From contig JAQQWL010000005.1 of assembly GCA_038363925.1 (NCBI GenBank), positions 1,922,001 to 1,986,000 of the forward strand: a DNA stretch of 64,000 bases, given 5' to 3'. Below are positions 39,391 to 50,110 of this stretch, one piece after another. This DNA is from Apiospora phragmitis (lineage: Eukaryota; Ascomycota; Sordariomycetes; Amphisphaeriales; Apiosporaceae). The position numbers and the translations under genes were made by a program. The notes under the pieces are model-generated. The model saw nothing but the letters and a program-made list of their open reading frames with translations, made no database searches and had not been told where the DNA came from. Numbering within the stretch: the first letter of the stretch is position 1; each line of letters starts with the position of its first letter.

Positions 39391-41382
39391 ATGGGTAAGG
39401 TCCGTCCTGGCTATTACGCCGTCGCTGTCGGCAGAGAGCCTGGCGTGTACTCTGACTGGTCGGATTGCGAAACCCAAGTCAAGGGCTACAGCGGTGCCAG
39501 ATACAAGAAGTTTGCTTCCGACCAAGAGGCTCGGGACTTCATCTCCCAAAATAGCAGGCCACAAAATGATGGGCCAAGAGTAGATCATCGTCACCGAGGA
39601 GGCTATCCTGTTCTTCCGAAAAGAGAAGATGACTTGTATTATGCCGTGGTGCGCGGCCGGAAACCCGGTATATACCGTAGCGAAGACGCCGAAGTGCAGA
39701 CTGATGGCTTTCCTGGTGTATATTACGAGATCTTCCCTACGTATGCCGATGCTTCCAGATTTATGAACTACAACCTCAAGACGAAGGCTGCTACTGCTAC
39801 TACCACCACCACTACTACTGCCGCGTCGCCCAATAGCGTCCCGTCGCCAGCGGATACAGCTGGCGGTATCCGCGATACACAGCAGGGGAAGAAGTACTAC
39901 GCCGTCGCCGTCGGTAAAATCCCTGGTGTATACCACGACTGGGCGGCGTGCGAGAAGCAGGTGAAGCAGTATCCCGGCGCCCGCTACAAGAGCTTCGCCA
40001 CCCGCGCCGAGGCCGAGGCGTTCGTGCGCGAGCATGGCAACCACTTCGCCATGGTGCCCGACTTCCGGCCCGACAACAGCGCGCCGTTCGACGACGAGTT
40101 CGCCCGGTTCGCGTCCTCGCAGGGCATCGTGCCGGGCTCGCAGGAGTACCGCCGGCAGCGCACGACCGCCATCAAACGCGAGTTCGACGTGCTTTACCTG
40201 TCCCAGCCGATTAAGGAGGAGGAGGAGGACGGCGACAGTAGTGACAACAACGATAGCAGCGACAGTAGCGATAGCAGCGACAGTAGTAACAGCAGCGACT
40301 GCAGCGATGAGATGAACATCAAAGATGAACCATTGACTCGAGATGAGCTCATTCTACGGGCCTTCCACGAGCTCTGCCGCCAGGTCAACATAGAACCTCG
40401 CGCCACTGCCCGAGACTGCGAGCTGGCCATCAAGAAAGCAGGGCCCGTCAACATCATCGACTTTATCGACTCGAAGAGGAATGGCAAACCGGTGAAACTT
40501 TGGCCTTGGAGCCGTTTCTTGGAGTTCAGGAGGTATACGCTCGGTGACCGGACCAAGTGCATTAATCTTAAGGTTGCCATAGAACACCCGCTCCTGAGGG
40601 CGCTGCTCCAAAATCTGAGATCCAAACACGCTGTTGAGCAGGCGATGGACCTGGCGAAACAACAGAATAACGCCAACGCAATCACAAGCATCAAATTGAG
40701 GCCAAGCCTGATAGGATCGCACGCGTTGCTAGAAAGGGCGAACCTCCGGGCAAGAACCTTGGCTCCATCCGCAACTGTACAAGAAGACGACACGGAAGAC
40801 GATACGGAAGATGACACGGAAGACGACGAGAGGCGGCCCCTCAAGAGAGAAAGCACCCAGACGCCCCCAACGCCGCCATCGCCGCCATCGCCGTCCACAG
40901 CATACCACTCTCCTACCCCTGACGCAACATCCAACCCAGAGAAAGGCCGCTACGCGGAAGTCAGCCAACCTATACTGCTGGAGAGCTCGCCACCGCGATC
41001 ACGCGCGCCGGCACCGAAGGCAACACCACGGTTGAAGAAAGGAGGAGCCGCGCCCGCCACCTCGATGGGGAGGTCTGCTCGCACATGCATGCAGGATGTT
41101 CCTAGTGTGATGACCCCCATAACACAGCAGAAGAGCAGGGTATCAGTCATCGAGATTATGGATAGCGATGACGAGGATTATGTCCCGGCGGCGGCCGCCA
41201 AGAAGCTGGAGGAGACCAGTGATGCCCGCCTGAGGGATATTCCTAATGCGATGACGCCCGTAACAGGGCAGAAGAGAAAGGCGTCCGTCATCGAGATTCC
41301 GGATAGCGATGAAGAGGATTATGTCCCGGCGGCAGCCAAGAAGCGGAAGCAGGACTCGCTGGATGGTCTCGTCCGGTTATAG
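39391..41382 (+). CDS. Protein with three RNase HI N-terminal (viroplasmin-type) domains and SUMO-interaction-like repeats
   Basis: Intact single exon of 663 residues. Three copies of the RNase HI N-terminal/caulimovirus viroplasmin-type domain lie at about 8-51, 83-126 and 169-212. Each opens YYAV(A/V)...G(R/K).PG(V/I)Y and ends GARYK.F or GVYYEIF with a helix. In RNase H1 this domain binds RNA-DNA hybrid or dsRNA. No RNase H catalytic domain follows. A Ser/Asp-rich tract (about 280-310) leads to a conserved helical block at 315-385 (ELILRAFHELCRQ, then VNIIDFIDSKRNGK and FLEFRRYTL) also seen, I believe, in other fungal proteins of this type. Two 35-residue repeats start at 569 and 616, each with SVIEI.DSD(D/E)EDYVPAAA, which fits a SUMO-interacting motif. 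AAAKKRKQ near the end looks like a nuclear localisation signal. Inferred role: nuclear nucleic-acid-binding adaptor. It is convergent with Rqc2. Confidence 0.9.
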   Translation: MGKVRPGYYAVAVGREPGVYSDWSDCETQVKGYSGARYKKFASDQEARDFISQNSRPQNDGPRVDHRHRGGYPVLPKREDDLYYAVVRGRKPGIYRSEDAEVQTDGFPGVYYEIFPTYADASRFMNYNLKTKAATATTTTTTTAASPNSVPSPADTAGGIRDTQQGKKYYAVAVGKIPGVYHDWAACEKQVKQYPGARYKSFATRAEAEAFVREHGNHFAMVPDFRPDNSAPFDDEFARFASSQGIVPGSQEYRRQRTTAIKREFDVLYLSQPIKEEEEDGDSSDNNDSSDSSDSSDSSNSSDCSDEMNIKDEPLTRDELILRAFHELCRQVNIEPRATARDCELAIKKAGPVNIIDFIDSKRNGKPVKLWPWSRFLEFRRYTLGDRTKCINLKVAIEHPLLRALLQNLRSKHAVEQAMDLAKQQNNANAITSIKLRPSLIGSHALLERANLRARTLAPSATVQEDDTEDDTEDDTEDDERRPLKRESTQTPPTPPSPPSPSTAYHSPTPDATSNPEKGRYAEVSQPILLESSPPRSRAPAPKATPRLKKGGAAPATSMGRSARTCMQDVPSVMTPITQQKSRVSVIEIMDSDDEDYVPAAAAKKLEETSDARLRDIPNAMTPVTGQKRKASVIEIPDSDEEDYVPAAAKKRKQDSLDGLVRL

Positions 41383-41789
41383 CCGTGCCCGACACAAAAC
41401 CTGTGGGTGTGTTGATGGGTTTGACGTTAACCTTTGACAAAAGAGGAGGGGGAACGAGCCGATATATCGGCTAGAGTGTATGAGTTCGTAATATATATTG
41501 TAATTTTTCTAATACATGTTATACTAGGCGCACTGGTAGCTCCATATGGCTCACATGGTTCATCTCTGTCAGCGTTGCGTGCTTAATACAAGTTGCGTTT
41601 AAGTTAAAGGCGTGAACATTTCCACAATAGGCTACATTTTGAGGATTCTACCATGGACCAATGACGGACACTTGAAATAATTCGGAAAGCAGGTAAACTT
41701 TGGCGAACCGTAATGATGCGATCGTAACATGGCGGATTCAACAGTAGACTACGTAACTAGATATTTTCGGTAAGTAATTAACCAACCAT
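41383..41789. other. Convergent intergenic region
   Basis: Short AT-rich 3' region shared by two convergent genes. Nothing else seen. Confidence 0.5.
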
Positions 41790-44700
41790 CTATTTCTTCT
41801 TCCCCTTCCCACCACCACCGCCCCTCTTCCCCTTATTATCGCCACCACCGCCGCCGCCGCCTCCCCGGCATGCCCGCCCACCACCATGACGCGCACCTTG
41901 CCGGCCGGGATGCAGTTGACGGCCTCCTCGGGCTTGATCGTCTTCATGAGCTCGACCTCGCGCGGCCACATGCGCTCCTTGTCCTGGCTCTTGTCGTCCA
42001 GCACGCCCCGCTTGGCTGACACGTTCTTCCAGGCCTCGAGCACCTCCTTGATCGCCTTCCCCTTCTTCTGCGACCCGGGCTGCAGCTTCACCTTGTACTT
42101 GAGACTCGGCCCGATGGCGCCGTAGGGCCCACACACGGGGATCACCTCGAGGATCTCATCACCCGGCAGCGGGATGCCCACGAGGTTGTCGAGATCCGTG
42201 ACCTTTCCGGCCTCGTCGGCGTCGAGAACCTCGACCCCTTCCTCGAGCATAAGCTTGCGCACCTCCTCGTGCTCAGCCGTCTCGCGCTGCTGCTTTTGAT
42301 GCTGGGCGCGGCGTCGCTCCTCTGGCCAGGGCCTGGGCGGCTTCTTTCTCGGCTCTGGCTTTGGCTTCGGCCTCGGCCTTCTTCCGACCCGCTGTCGCGC
42401 CAATGAGGGCTTCAGCGGCGAGGCGGTCCTCCTCATCCTGGCCGCGGTATTTCGCGGCGATCTTCTTGGCCTTACCCCGCTTGCCTCGTTTCGGGGCTTG
42501 CTGCTTCGTCTGGCCTTGACCTTTGGCAGCAGGTGGCGGTGGCCCTGCTCCACTTGCCTCTTGTTCAGGGGTATGTTCAGCTTCGACATCATCCTCGCCT
42601 TGTTCCTCGTCTTCCTCCTTTTTGTCTTCAGACTGTGGAGCTGTAGCACCCTCTTCCGCCAAATCTTTCTCCGGGTTCGTCTCATTTACGGAAAGGCTAT
42701 TCATCTGCTCTGTGGGCACTGGTTTCTCTGGTGTTGATTCCTCCTCCTCCTCCTCATCATGATCGTTGTCCTCAGTCTGGCCTGCGGACTGCAGAGGGTT
42801 CTCTCTTTGCTGGTTATCCCCATCTTGCGCATTGGTTTCTTCATCATCCTCTTCATCGTCTTGTTCGTGATCGCTCTGTGTCGGTGTAGTAGCCTCCGTA
42901 TTAGTCGCTGGCAGTGTCGACTCCCTGGATTCCGCGCTCATCGCCACGCTAGACGACGCAACGGACGCCGTCTCGCCAGGGCCCTTAAGCCTGTGCTTGA
43001 CGTGCTTCGCCTTGCTCTCCTCGCTGATTTTGAACATCAGACCGAATCCCAGGATAAGCTGCGCTGGGGGCAGGAAGTTCTTCCTTCCTCGGACCATGAA
43101 GCTCCCAGTGGGCAAGAACTCGCCTGTCGGTGCCGACTTGGATACTTGCTCGGCATCAACCCAGTAAGCCGCGGCGCCCGCCTTCGAATCCCAAGCGTTG
43201 GACGCAGAAACCGCGAGATTGCCGGCTTGCGACAAGGTCGAGGGCGGTATGGGCGCATTAGGCGTCTGCGGGTTGTTCTTGATGATGACAGAGGGCGCAC
43301 CATGGAGGTCGGCGTGCACGTAGACGTCCCCTTTCTTCAAGTACCGTCGATATATCATCTCGTTCTGAGAAGCGTCTTTTCCGGCCAGCACAAGGTAGCC
43401 GTCAGATGAGAGAAACCAGATGAACTTCTCGAACCACATCTGCCGCCTGACGACGTGCAAGAGCGGCTTCTCCTGCTTCAGCCCCTTCTTCAGCTCTGCG
43501 GCAATCTTCTGCTCTGCGTTCTTCAGCGCATACTCCGACTGGGCTGCCGTCTTCTGTTCTTTGACCACCGCCGTTTTCCGCTCGTCATAGTAGTCTCGGG
43601 CGTTAACCCATGGTGACACGCCCAAATTTATGTCGACGTGGAGGCGTTGGGATTCCTCCTTGGCTTCGTTCCCTTCGTCATCAGATTCAGATTCAGAATC
43701 CTCACTATTATAGCCCTCGTCCATATCGGCATCCTCTTCAGCTTCGCCGAGTAGCAGTGTGATGGTATTCTCCGACAGCTTCAAGGGCAGCGCTATAATT
43801 TCGGCGACTGGGTTGCCACGACGTCGCTCTCGTTCGATCAGCTTTCCGATGTCGACCCAGTCCATGCCCTGCGCAATCAGGCCGTTCACAGCATCCATGG
43901 CTTCTTGTACTCGCTCGACGTTTGCCTCAATAGCTCCCGCCTTCCGGACGTTTAGCTGCTGTGTCTGCTTCAGACCCTCAATCCTCTTGTTCTGGTCCGC
44001 CCTGGCCGCCTCCAGTTTTTGCTTGGCAGCAGCCTCTCTCTCGGATAACTTCGATTCAAGCCTCTGGCCTTCAATGGAAGAGAAGAATTCGTCTACCATC
44101 TTGTTGAAATTTTCGAAGGTAACAACTATGTAGGCAGGGTCTTCTTCGAACTGTCGTGGCAAGAATGGGTGAAAGTCTTCGTACAACAGCCCCTTTCCTT
44201 TATCCTGCGATTCCGAGCCCGCCTCTGTAGATGCCTCCTCTGGGGCACCAGGCCTTTTCTTCGCAAATATGTAACCTTTGCATGATGCGGAGCTCGTAAT
44301 GTCGCCCACGATATTACGCGCCTCTTGCAGAGAACGGAAGAGGTGCTCCAGTAACTCTTCATTCTCTAACACAGCAGTCGGTTGCGAAGTCGAGTCAAAT
44401 TTGGTCGCCTTGAAGACATGGTCCACCAGAATAGGGGGGATTTCCACAATCGTCGTGGCTAGGCCCTTGCGCAGCTCATCGCCGGGCTTCTTCTTAATTT
44501 TCTTTCCAGAAGCCGCGGCGACGGCGGCCTTCTCGACGGACGTTTCCAGCGCCGCCCGCACCCGCTCCTTCGCGAGCTCGGGGGACACCGCCATAGTTCT
44601 GCCGGTTGTCCAGGGAGTAGGGCAAGCCCGGTTGCTGAGGCTCCTGGCCCTCGCCTGCCGGGACGTGGCGGAGGAGGGTGATGATCTTGAGCTCGTTGTC

Positions 44701-45139
44701 GGTGAGGATGACGTTGCCGCTGGCAAAGAACTCGAGGTAGAGCCGGTACAGGCCGTCACTGAACTGAAACTCGATGATACGGTCGGTGCCGATCTGGCTG
44801 ACCTTCGTAAGACGCCGTGTCTTCAGGAACTTGCGCAGCTTCTGGACGAAGACGGAGGGGGCCGCCGCCGTGGTCCGGGCGAAATCCGTGAGGTGGCATC
44901 GGAACCCGGAGTCGATCAGGAGCTGCTTCTTGTCTTCGGGCTTGGCGAACTTGAGCAGCAGGATCTTGGAGGAGAGGTCGTAGATGTTGGACAGTCGCAG
45001 TGAGACCAAGCTCGTCGAGAGCTCATGTGCAATGACCTAAAGGCGGCAAGCGAATGTTAGTACCTAATAACCTTGGGAGGCATTCGTGGGCAGAATGTGG
45101 GCTTACCTTGACATCCAAAGACGAGAAGCGCTGCTTCAT
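41790..45139 (-). CDS. RQC2: Ribosome quality control complex subunit 2 (Rqc2/Tae2/NEMF)
   Basis: Binds 60S subunits carrying stalled peptidyl-tRNA, recruits the Ltn1 ligase and directs C-terminal Ala/Thr (CAT) tailing. Exon 1 (45139-45107) encodes MKQRFSSLDVK, the invariant family start; a 70-nt intron (45106-45037) joins in phase 0. The order is classical. NFACT-N comes first (SNIYDLSSKILLLKFA, SLDNRQNYGGV). A coiled coil follows (KQKLEAARADQNKRIEGLK), then NFACT-R with DVYVHADLHGAPSVIIKNN. A long acidic region precedes the C-terminal domain with GPYGAIGPSLKYKVKLQPG, and the protein ends in a Gly/Lys-rich tail. Three frame breaks occur: an extra C in the run at 44580-44584, a shift at about 42320-42330, and a missing base in the run at 41863-41866. 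Correcting them gives 1093 codons, an exact multiple of three. The domains are otherwise intact, so I read it as a functional gene with sequence errors. Confidence 0.93.
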
Positions 45140-48100
45140 ATTTACAGATTGGCAGCGATTTAGGCGTTACTTTGCAGGTTTGGTATGGTCAAGTCAGGAT
45201 TTCAATCGCATATTCACAAAGATTTGGCAGCAAAACGCGGGCAAAGTAGGCACGGCCATGACACATTCACTCCGCCGACATCGAATAACGTGGGGCAATT
45301 CAACGGATCTCTTCCAGGCCCGGCGTGACGTCACTTACAAGGAGCCCGAGAATTACCACGTGTGGATGAGACCTTTTAAGAGGTAAATAGTTTCATTCAT
45401 AGGTAGCTTTCTGGCTCGGATTATAGTCTGGACTCTTGAACGGTCGTTAAGAACGAAGCTATGATTGCAACTGTGGTGTTTCCCAAATCCGACAGCTGGG
45501 CGAGCTTCAACGGAAAACATCTAATGTCTGGCAATGTTGTGTGCAAACTCAAACACCGCAAGATGAGAGCCTGGATACTCAATAGAAGGTGTAATAGTAA
45601 TACACTGACAATAGCCGACAAGAAACAGCGATTTCAGCCAGTCAAGGTGAGAAGGCTTACAGCATATTACATATTATAAGATTTATATACTCCATACTCC
45701 GTCGATGTGGGAGCGACCTTACCTATCACGGCCGAGCTTTCACTGGCTACAGTAGTTGAACAGTTCCAACCATGCTAAGCACTAGGCCACCCAATGGGCT
45801 CAGTTCATTGGATTTGCAAATCTGTGGCTCATGGACGATATGGCCCATGGCATCCAAGATCCCTTGGAGCAGCTTCTCCGCAAGATGGGGATTTCCTTGT
45901 CCACTTTGAAAGGAAGAGCTTCGGCTCGAATGCGACTCGTGGAAAATCAACTTCGAACTCATCCACTTCATTCATCAATCGGATACTACCGACTGTTGCT
46001 TTTTAACAACTAACTCATCGGTTCCAAGTGCTTCTTCCGAGAGCGGTGTATGTGCTGTTCAGCTGTGTTTAGCCCCCCAGGCTGTTAGATAGGAATTCAG
46101 CACCCGCTACAGCTGTGAATATGTCGGATCAGTTCGGTTCATTTCGTCATGTGACGTGACGAATACTCCATCTCTTTCGATCATGTTGCAAGCTGGCCCG
46201 ATCGAAATGAGGTTGGTCTGGATCGAGTTGTTCCTTCTGGTGTGTGTGTTTGTGTGTGTGTGTGTGTGCCAAGACAAGACAGTGTCCACCGCCCACCCTC
46301 CACTCTCTCCAGTGCTCTGCTGATCGTAAAAGTACTTATAGAGCCCCCGAGTCCCGAGCTTCTGTTCCCAGTGTTCCTGTCCTGTTTCTCTGCTGGCTCC
46401 GCATCTGGCCTAGACTCCTCTTCAGCTTTCCCGGTTGTCGTAGCAACTTGCCCGTCTATTCAGGGGTTTCCAGTGGGCCTTAAGGTTTTTCCAAGCTTGG
46501 ACAGTACCCGTACTAGTAAGTAACATAGTCCTAAGTTTCGTCAGCTTGTTCCAATTGGAAACCTGTCATCTCTTGATTTTGCGACGAGAGAAAGCCCGAG
46601 CGAAGCAAGTATCGCAAACTGGCAGGGAAGCTTCAATGCAAGCAATTGATGGATGGAGACGGTTTTTCTGGGTCTGGAAACTGGAGACTACGTATATATT
46701 CCGAAAACATAATCGTACATCGGCACATGTAGCAGAAAGATCTTTCTAGACAGGCCTGGAGGGGACAAGACATACGACTTCAGCTGCAGCGGTATTTGCT
46801 GATTGCTGAGGCGTGCATAAGTCGCGCCCGTATCGCGCAGTAGCCCAATCGAAGGGCTCCACGAGCGGACGCGTACATGGAAGATGCTTCCTGACCAGCT
46901 GCAAGGTGAAGGCCGAATATGTACGTGGTTGGGGACCAAAACTCCTCGCCTCGTGTTCAACATCCAATTGAGTTTCGTAGTCCCGCTGCGGTTGATACTG
47001 TACTCGTGGCCCCAGCCACCCCGATTCGATCGTGTATATCTGCAGCCAGTATGAAGCCATGCTCTCCGTTTGGTATCGGTGGCTATTCCCGGATTCCCAG
47101 TCCACCCCCAGCCTGAGCATTATGAGAGATGCGTTATTACCTGGGACTCTATCCTGGAAAGTAGTCCAAAGTCCGGCCACCAATCAACCTCCAAGCCTCT
47201 TAAACCAACCTCTCCTCGGGCTCTCTCCACATTCGACCAAGGTCCTAACACACCTTGCAAGCACACAGGGCATCGGGCAATCTGAGTCGTGCAGATCTGG
47301 TTCAAGCTGAATGGCCAGTGCCAGACAGATAGATTAGAGGTGACCCGTGCTGGCCGAATAGCGAATAATTTTTTATTGTGACAGCTCGTCTGGCGCTCCC
47401 AGCTCGCCGCTAAGTGGCTCGGTCTGGAGCACGTTGCTGTGCGTCCAGTGGTGCGTGTGTCGTACCGTCCCTGTACTGTAGCAGTCAGTAGTGGTACCTG
47501 TAGGACTGGGCGGCCGTCACATCCAGCCAACTTTTAATTGTTTGACGAAGCAAGGTCGTTTTTGTTTGTCGGTGGTCGATGGCTTCTTTTCATGGCTTGA
47601 TCAAGGGGGGCTAACAGGATTGACTTTATGGCGCTTTGAAGCTTCATCGTCCCACTCCCGCATCCATCTGCAATTGACATTTGGTGACATGATCTGACAG
47701 GCAGGAGGCTGGAAGCGTCTGGAGCTCTAGCGAAGAGAGCCCAATCTTACCCCAGAACATTGCGTGCTGCGTCTCGACTCTTCTCTCCCATCTGCGTGTC
47801 TTTCTCCCTCCAGACTCGCTTGCGTGTCCAGGCCTGCATGTACCGGCCGGATTTCGCTAGCTGCATATCCGCGACGGCGGTGGAGTGGTGGTTAGGATGG
47901 GTGCTGCCCAGCCGCCTTACTTGTTGTAGGCGAGATAAACAGGGAGTAGACTCGTCTGGATACTGTTCTGGACGCCCGACTCCACCGCGTGTAAACAAAG
48001 CTAGACCACAGGAACCCTGCATCTGGATGCCACGCAATATCGCAACCACACAAATAGCTCAACGCACGTCTGCCTCACCCACTTGCATTTGTTCCCTCCT

Positions 48101-48463
48101 CTTTCCTCTCCTCCATCCCAAATCTGACCGCTTCACTCCAATCCCCATACTCGTCATATCCCATCCGTATTTCAGAGGCCAACCATACGTTGATCTTGAT
48201 CTACTCTTACCCCAAACTCCTCCATCCCATCCAAACAATCCTCCTCTTCGTCCACCTAAAACCTGGAAAAGGAATCGTGAGATAGCCTAGGAACCTCGTA
48301 TTCCTACTCTACCTCCCTTCTTTTCTTTCAGTTTTTAGAAAGAAGAGCAAGAGGAATCTTCTTGTCTTCCTTTCGCTTCATCGAAAGGTTGTCGAGAAGG
48401 ATTCTCTCGCGCCAGCAAGGTCGCCAACCTGGACTTTGAAGCCCGCGTCCCCGTCCCCTTCAG
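45140..48463. other. Intergenic region, including hex1 leader
   Basis: About 3.3 kb between the divergent Rqc2 and hex1 genes. No convincing ORF. A (GT)n tract lies at 46240-46268. From about 48060 the plus strand becomes pyrimidine-rich, as expected for the promoter and leader of a highly expressed gene. The ATG of the long hex1 form should lie in this stretch or in a small exon I could not place. Confidence 0.5.
46240..46268. repeat. (GT)n microsatellite
   Basis: GT dinucleotide run interrupted once by TTT. Non-coding. Confidence 0.9.
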
Positions 48464-50110
48464 CGTCTTCCCTCGTCCTACAAAGAGACCGCTGAGGTCG
48501 AGACCACCACCCAGACTCACGAGGAGCTCGAAATCCACCTCCCCCCTAAGAAAGCCGGACGGGTAGGTCAATACTCTTCTACCTCTGTCTCCGCCGAACT
48601 TCCTCCTCGCCGGGAAGAAGAGGTCCGTATCACACGTGAAGAGGAACAATACCGCCGTCCCGGTGTCCATCGTCACGAGTACTACGAGGAACGCAGGTTA
48701 GTTGGTCCCCTTCTTATATGTCTCTGTCGTTGTCCTGCCGTCGTTGTCCCGTTTATCCGCGTCCCACTGCCTCCCCTTTTTTTGGTGAGGTGGCAGCGGT
48801 GACAGCACCATATTTTCCCATGCGCCGAGTATGCGGTGAAAATGATCCATCGCAATATTGAACACATGGCGCGGCATGGCTCAAGCTCCCTCGTTTCCCC
48901 TCGGCCGAACGTCATTATGGAGATGCTCCCAGTTGAGTGGCTTGTCCCAAGCCCATCCCAACCCATATTACGGGGTTGCATAGAACCCCCTGGAAAGGAG
49001 CTTGTACTTGACCCAATTGGCTCAAGCTTTGTTTACTCTGCAGGGTCAATCCTTATATTTTCTTCCCATATCACGCTTGACCCGAGGAACGAAGCATCCT
49101 TTACTAACATCATTTTTTCAACGTTAGACCTTCAAGGCCTACTTCCACCTACTCTGCCCACCAAGACAGTTACGTCGAGGTTGATTCTCACCACCGCCCT
49201 CACCACAGCCCTATTGACGTGATTGAACGTGAATACCGCGCCCGTAACCACCCCGTCTACAAGGAGGATATCCGCGTAGAGTCGACCGTTGACGCCGCTC
49301 CCTGCCCCCCTCCGTCTCGCCACTCTCGTCCCGTCTACGAGGAAGAGATCCGCGTCACAGAGTCTACCCTCGACCCTCCCCACCACCACCACACCCCTAC
49401 CACCTACCACCAGGACACCAAGGTTGTCGAGGAAACCGTCGAGTATTCCAAGGCCCCCAAGTCAACAACACCAAGTAAGTATCACGAAATGGGTTATTAC
49501 GCTGACGTAAAAGGTTGGTCGCCTCACGACTTTGACAAGTATCAGCCATGCTAATGGAACGCCTTTAGGACACCACCACCCCTACTCATCCTCTTCTCAC
49601 AAAATGGCTGACAAGTACCACTCCGAGGATGTCGTCGTCCGCAACAGCGGCGCGCCTTCCGGCCCCCCTAACACCGTCTCCATCCCCTGCCACCACATCC
49701 GCATGGGCGACATCCTGATCCTTCAGGGCCGCCCTTGCCAGGTCATCCGCATCTCCACCTCGGGCGCCACCGGCCAGCACCGCTACCTCGGTGTTGACCT
49801 GTTCACCAAGCAGCTGCACGAGGAGTCCTCGCAGGTCCAGCACCCCGGCCCCAGCGTCGTCGTGCAGACCATGTTCGGCCCCGTCTTCAAGCAGTACCGT
49901 GTCTTGGACATGCAGGACGGCAACATTGTCGCCATGACAGAGTCCGGCGACGTCAAGCCCGGCCTGCCCGTCTCCGAGCAGGGCAACCTCTGGGGCCGCC
50001 TCCAGCAGGCCTTCGAGTCTGGCCGCGGCAGCGTCCGCGTCCTTGTCCTCAGCGACGCCGGCCGCGAGCTCGCCGTTGACATGAAGGTCATCCACGGCTC
50101 CCGCCTGTAA
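48464..50110 (+). CDS. hex1: Woronin body major protein HEX-1 (long and short forms)
   Basis: HEX-1 self-assembles into the peroxisome-derived crystalline core that plugs septal pores after wounding. The C-terminal exon (49569-50110) carries the conserved core (IPCHHIRMGDILILQGRPCQ; HRYLGVDLFTKQLHEESS), related to eIF5A in fold, and ends SRL, a peroxisomal targeting signal. Two upstream routes fit the same phase-1 acceptor at 49568. The short form starts at ATG 49489 with MGYYADVKG (donor 49514), matching the Neurospora HEX-1 start MGYY. The long form uses exons ending 48696 and 49128-49474 (GTAAGT donor at 49475), skipping that ATG. It adds about 195 residues of His-, Glu- and Pro-rich sequence with repeated VY(K/E)E(D/E)IRV. 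The long-form start is not resolved: 48464 is the earliest point where the frame is open, after a possible TTCAG acceptor, and an indel near 48478 may hide upstream coding sequence. Confidence 0.93.

Noticed and set aside
48836..49222. 128-codon plus-strand frame
   Set aside because: Lies mostly in the 431-nt hex1 intron (48697-49127), which has a good donor, branch site (TTACTAAC) and acceptor.
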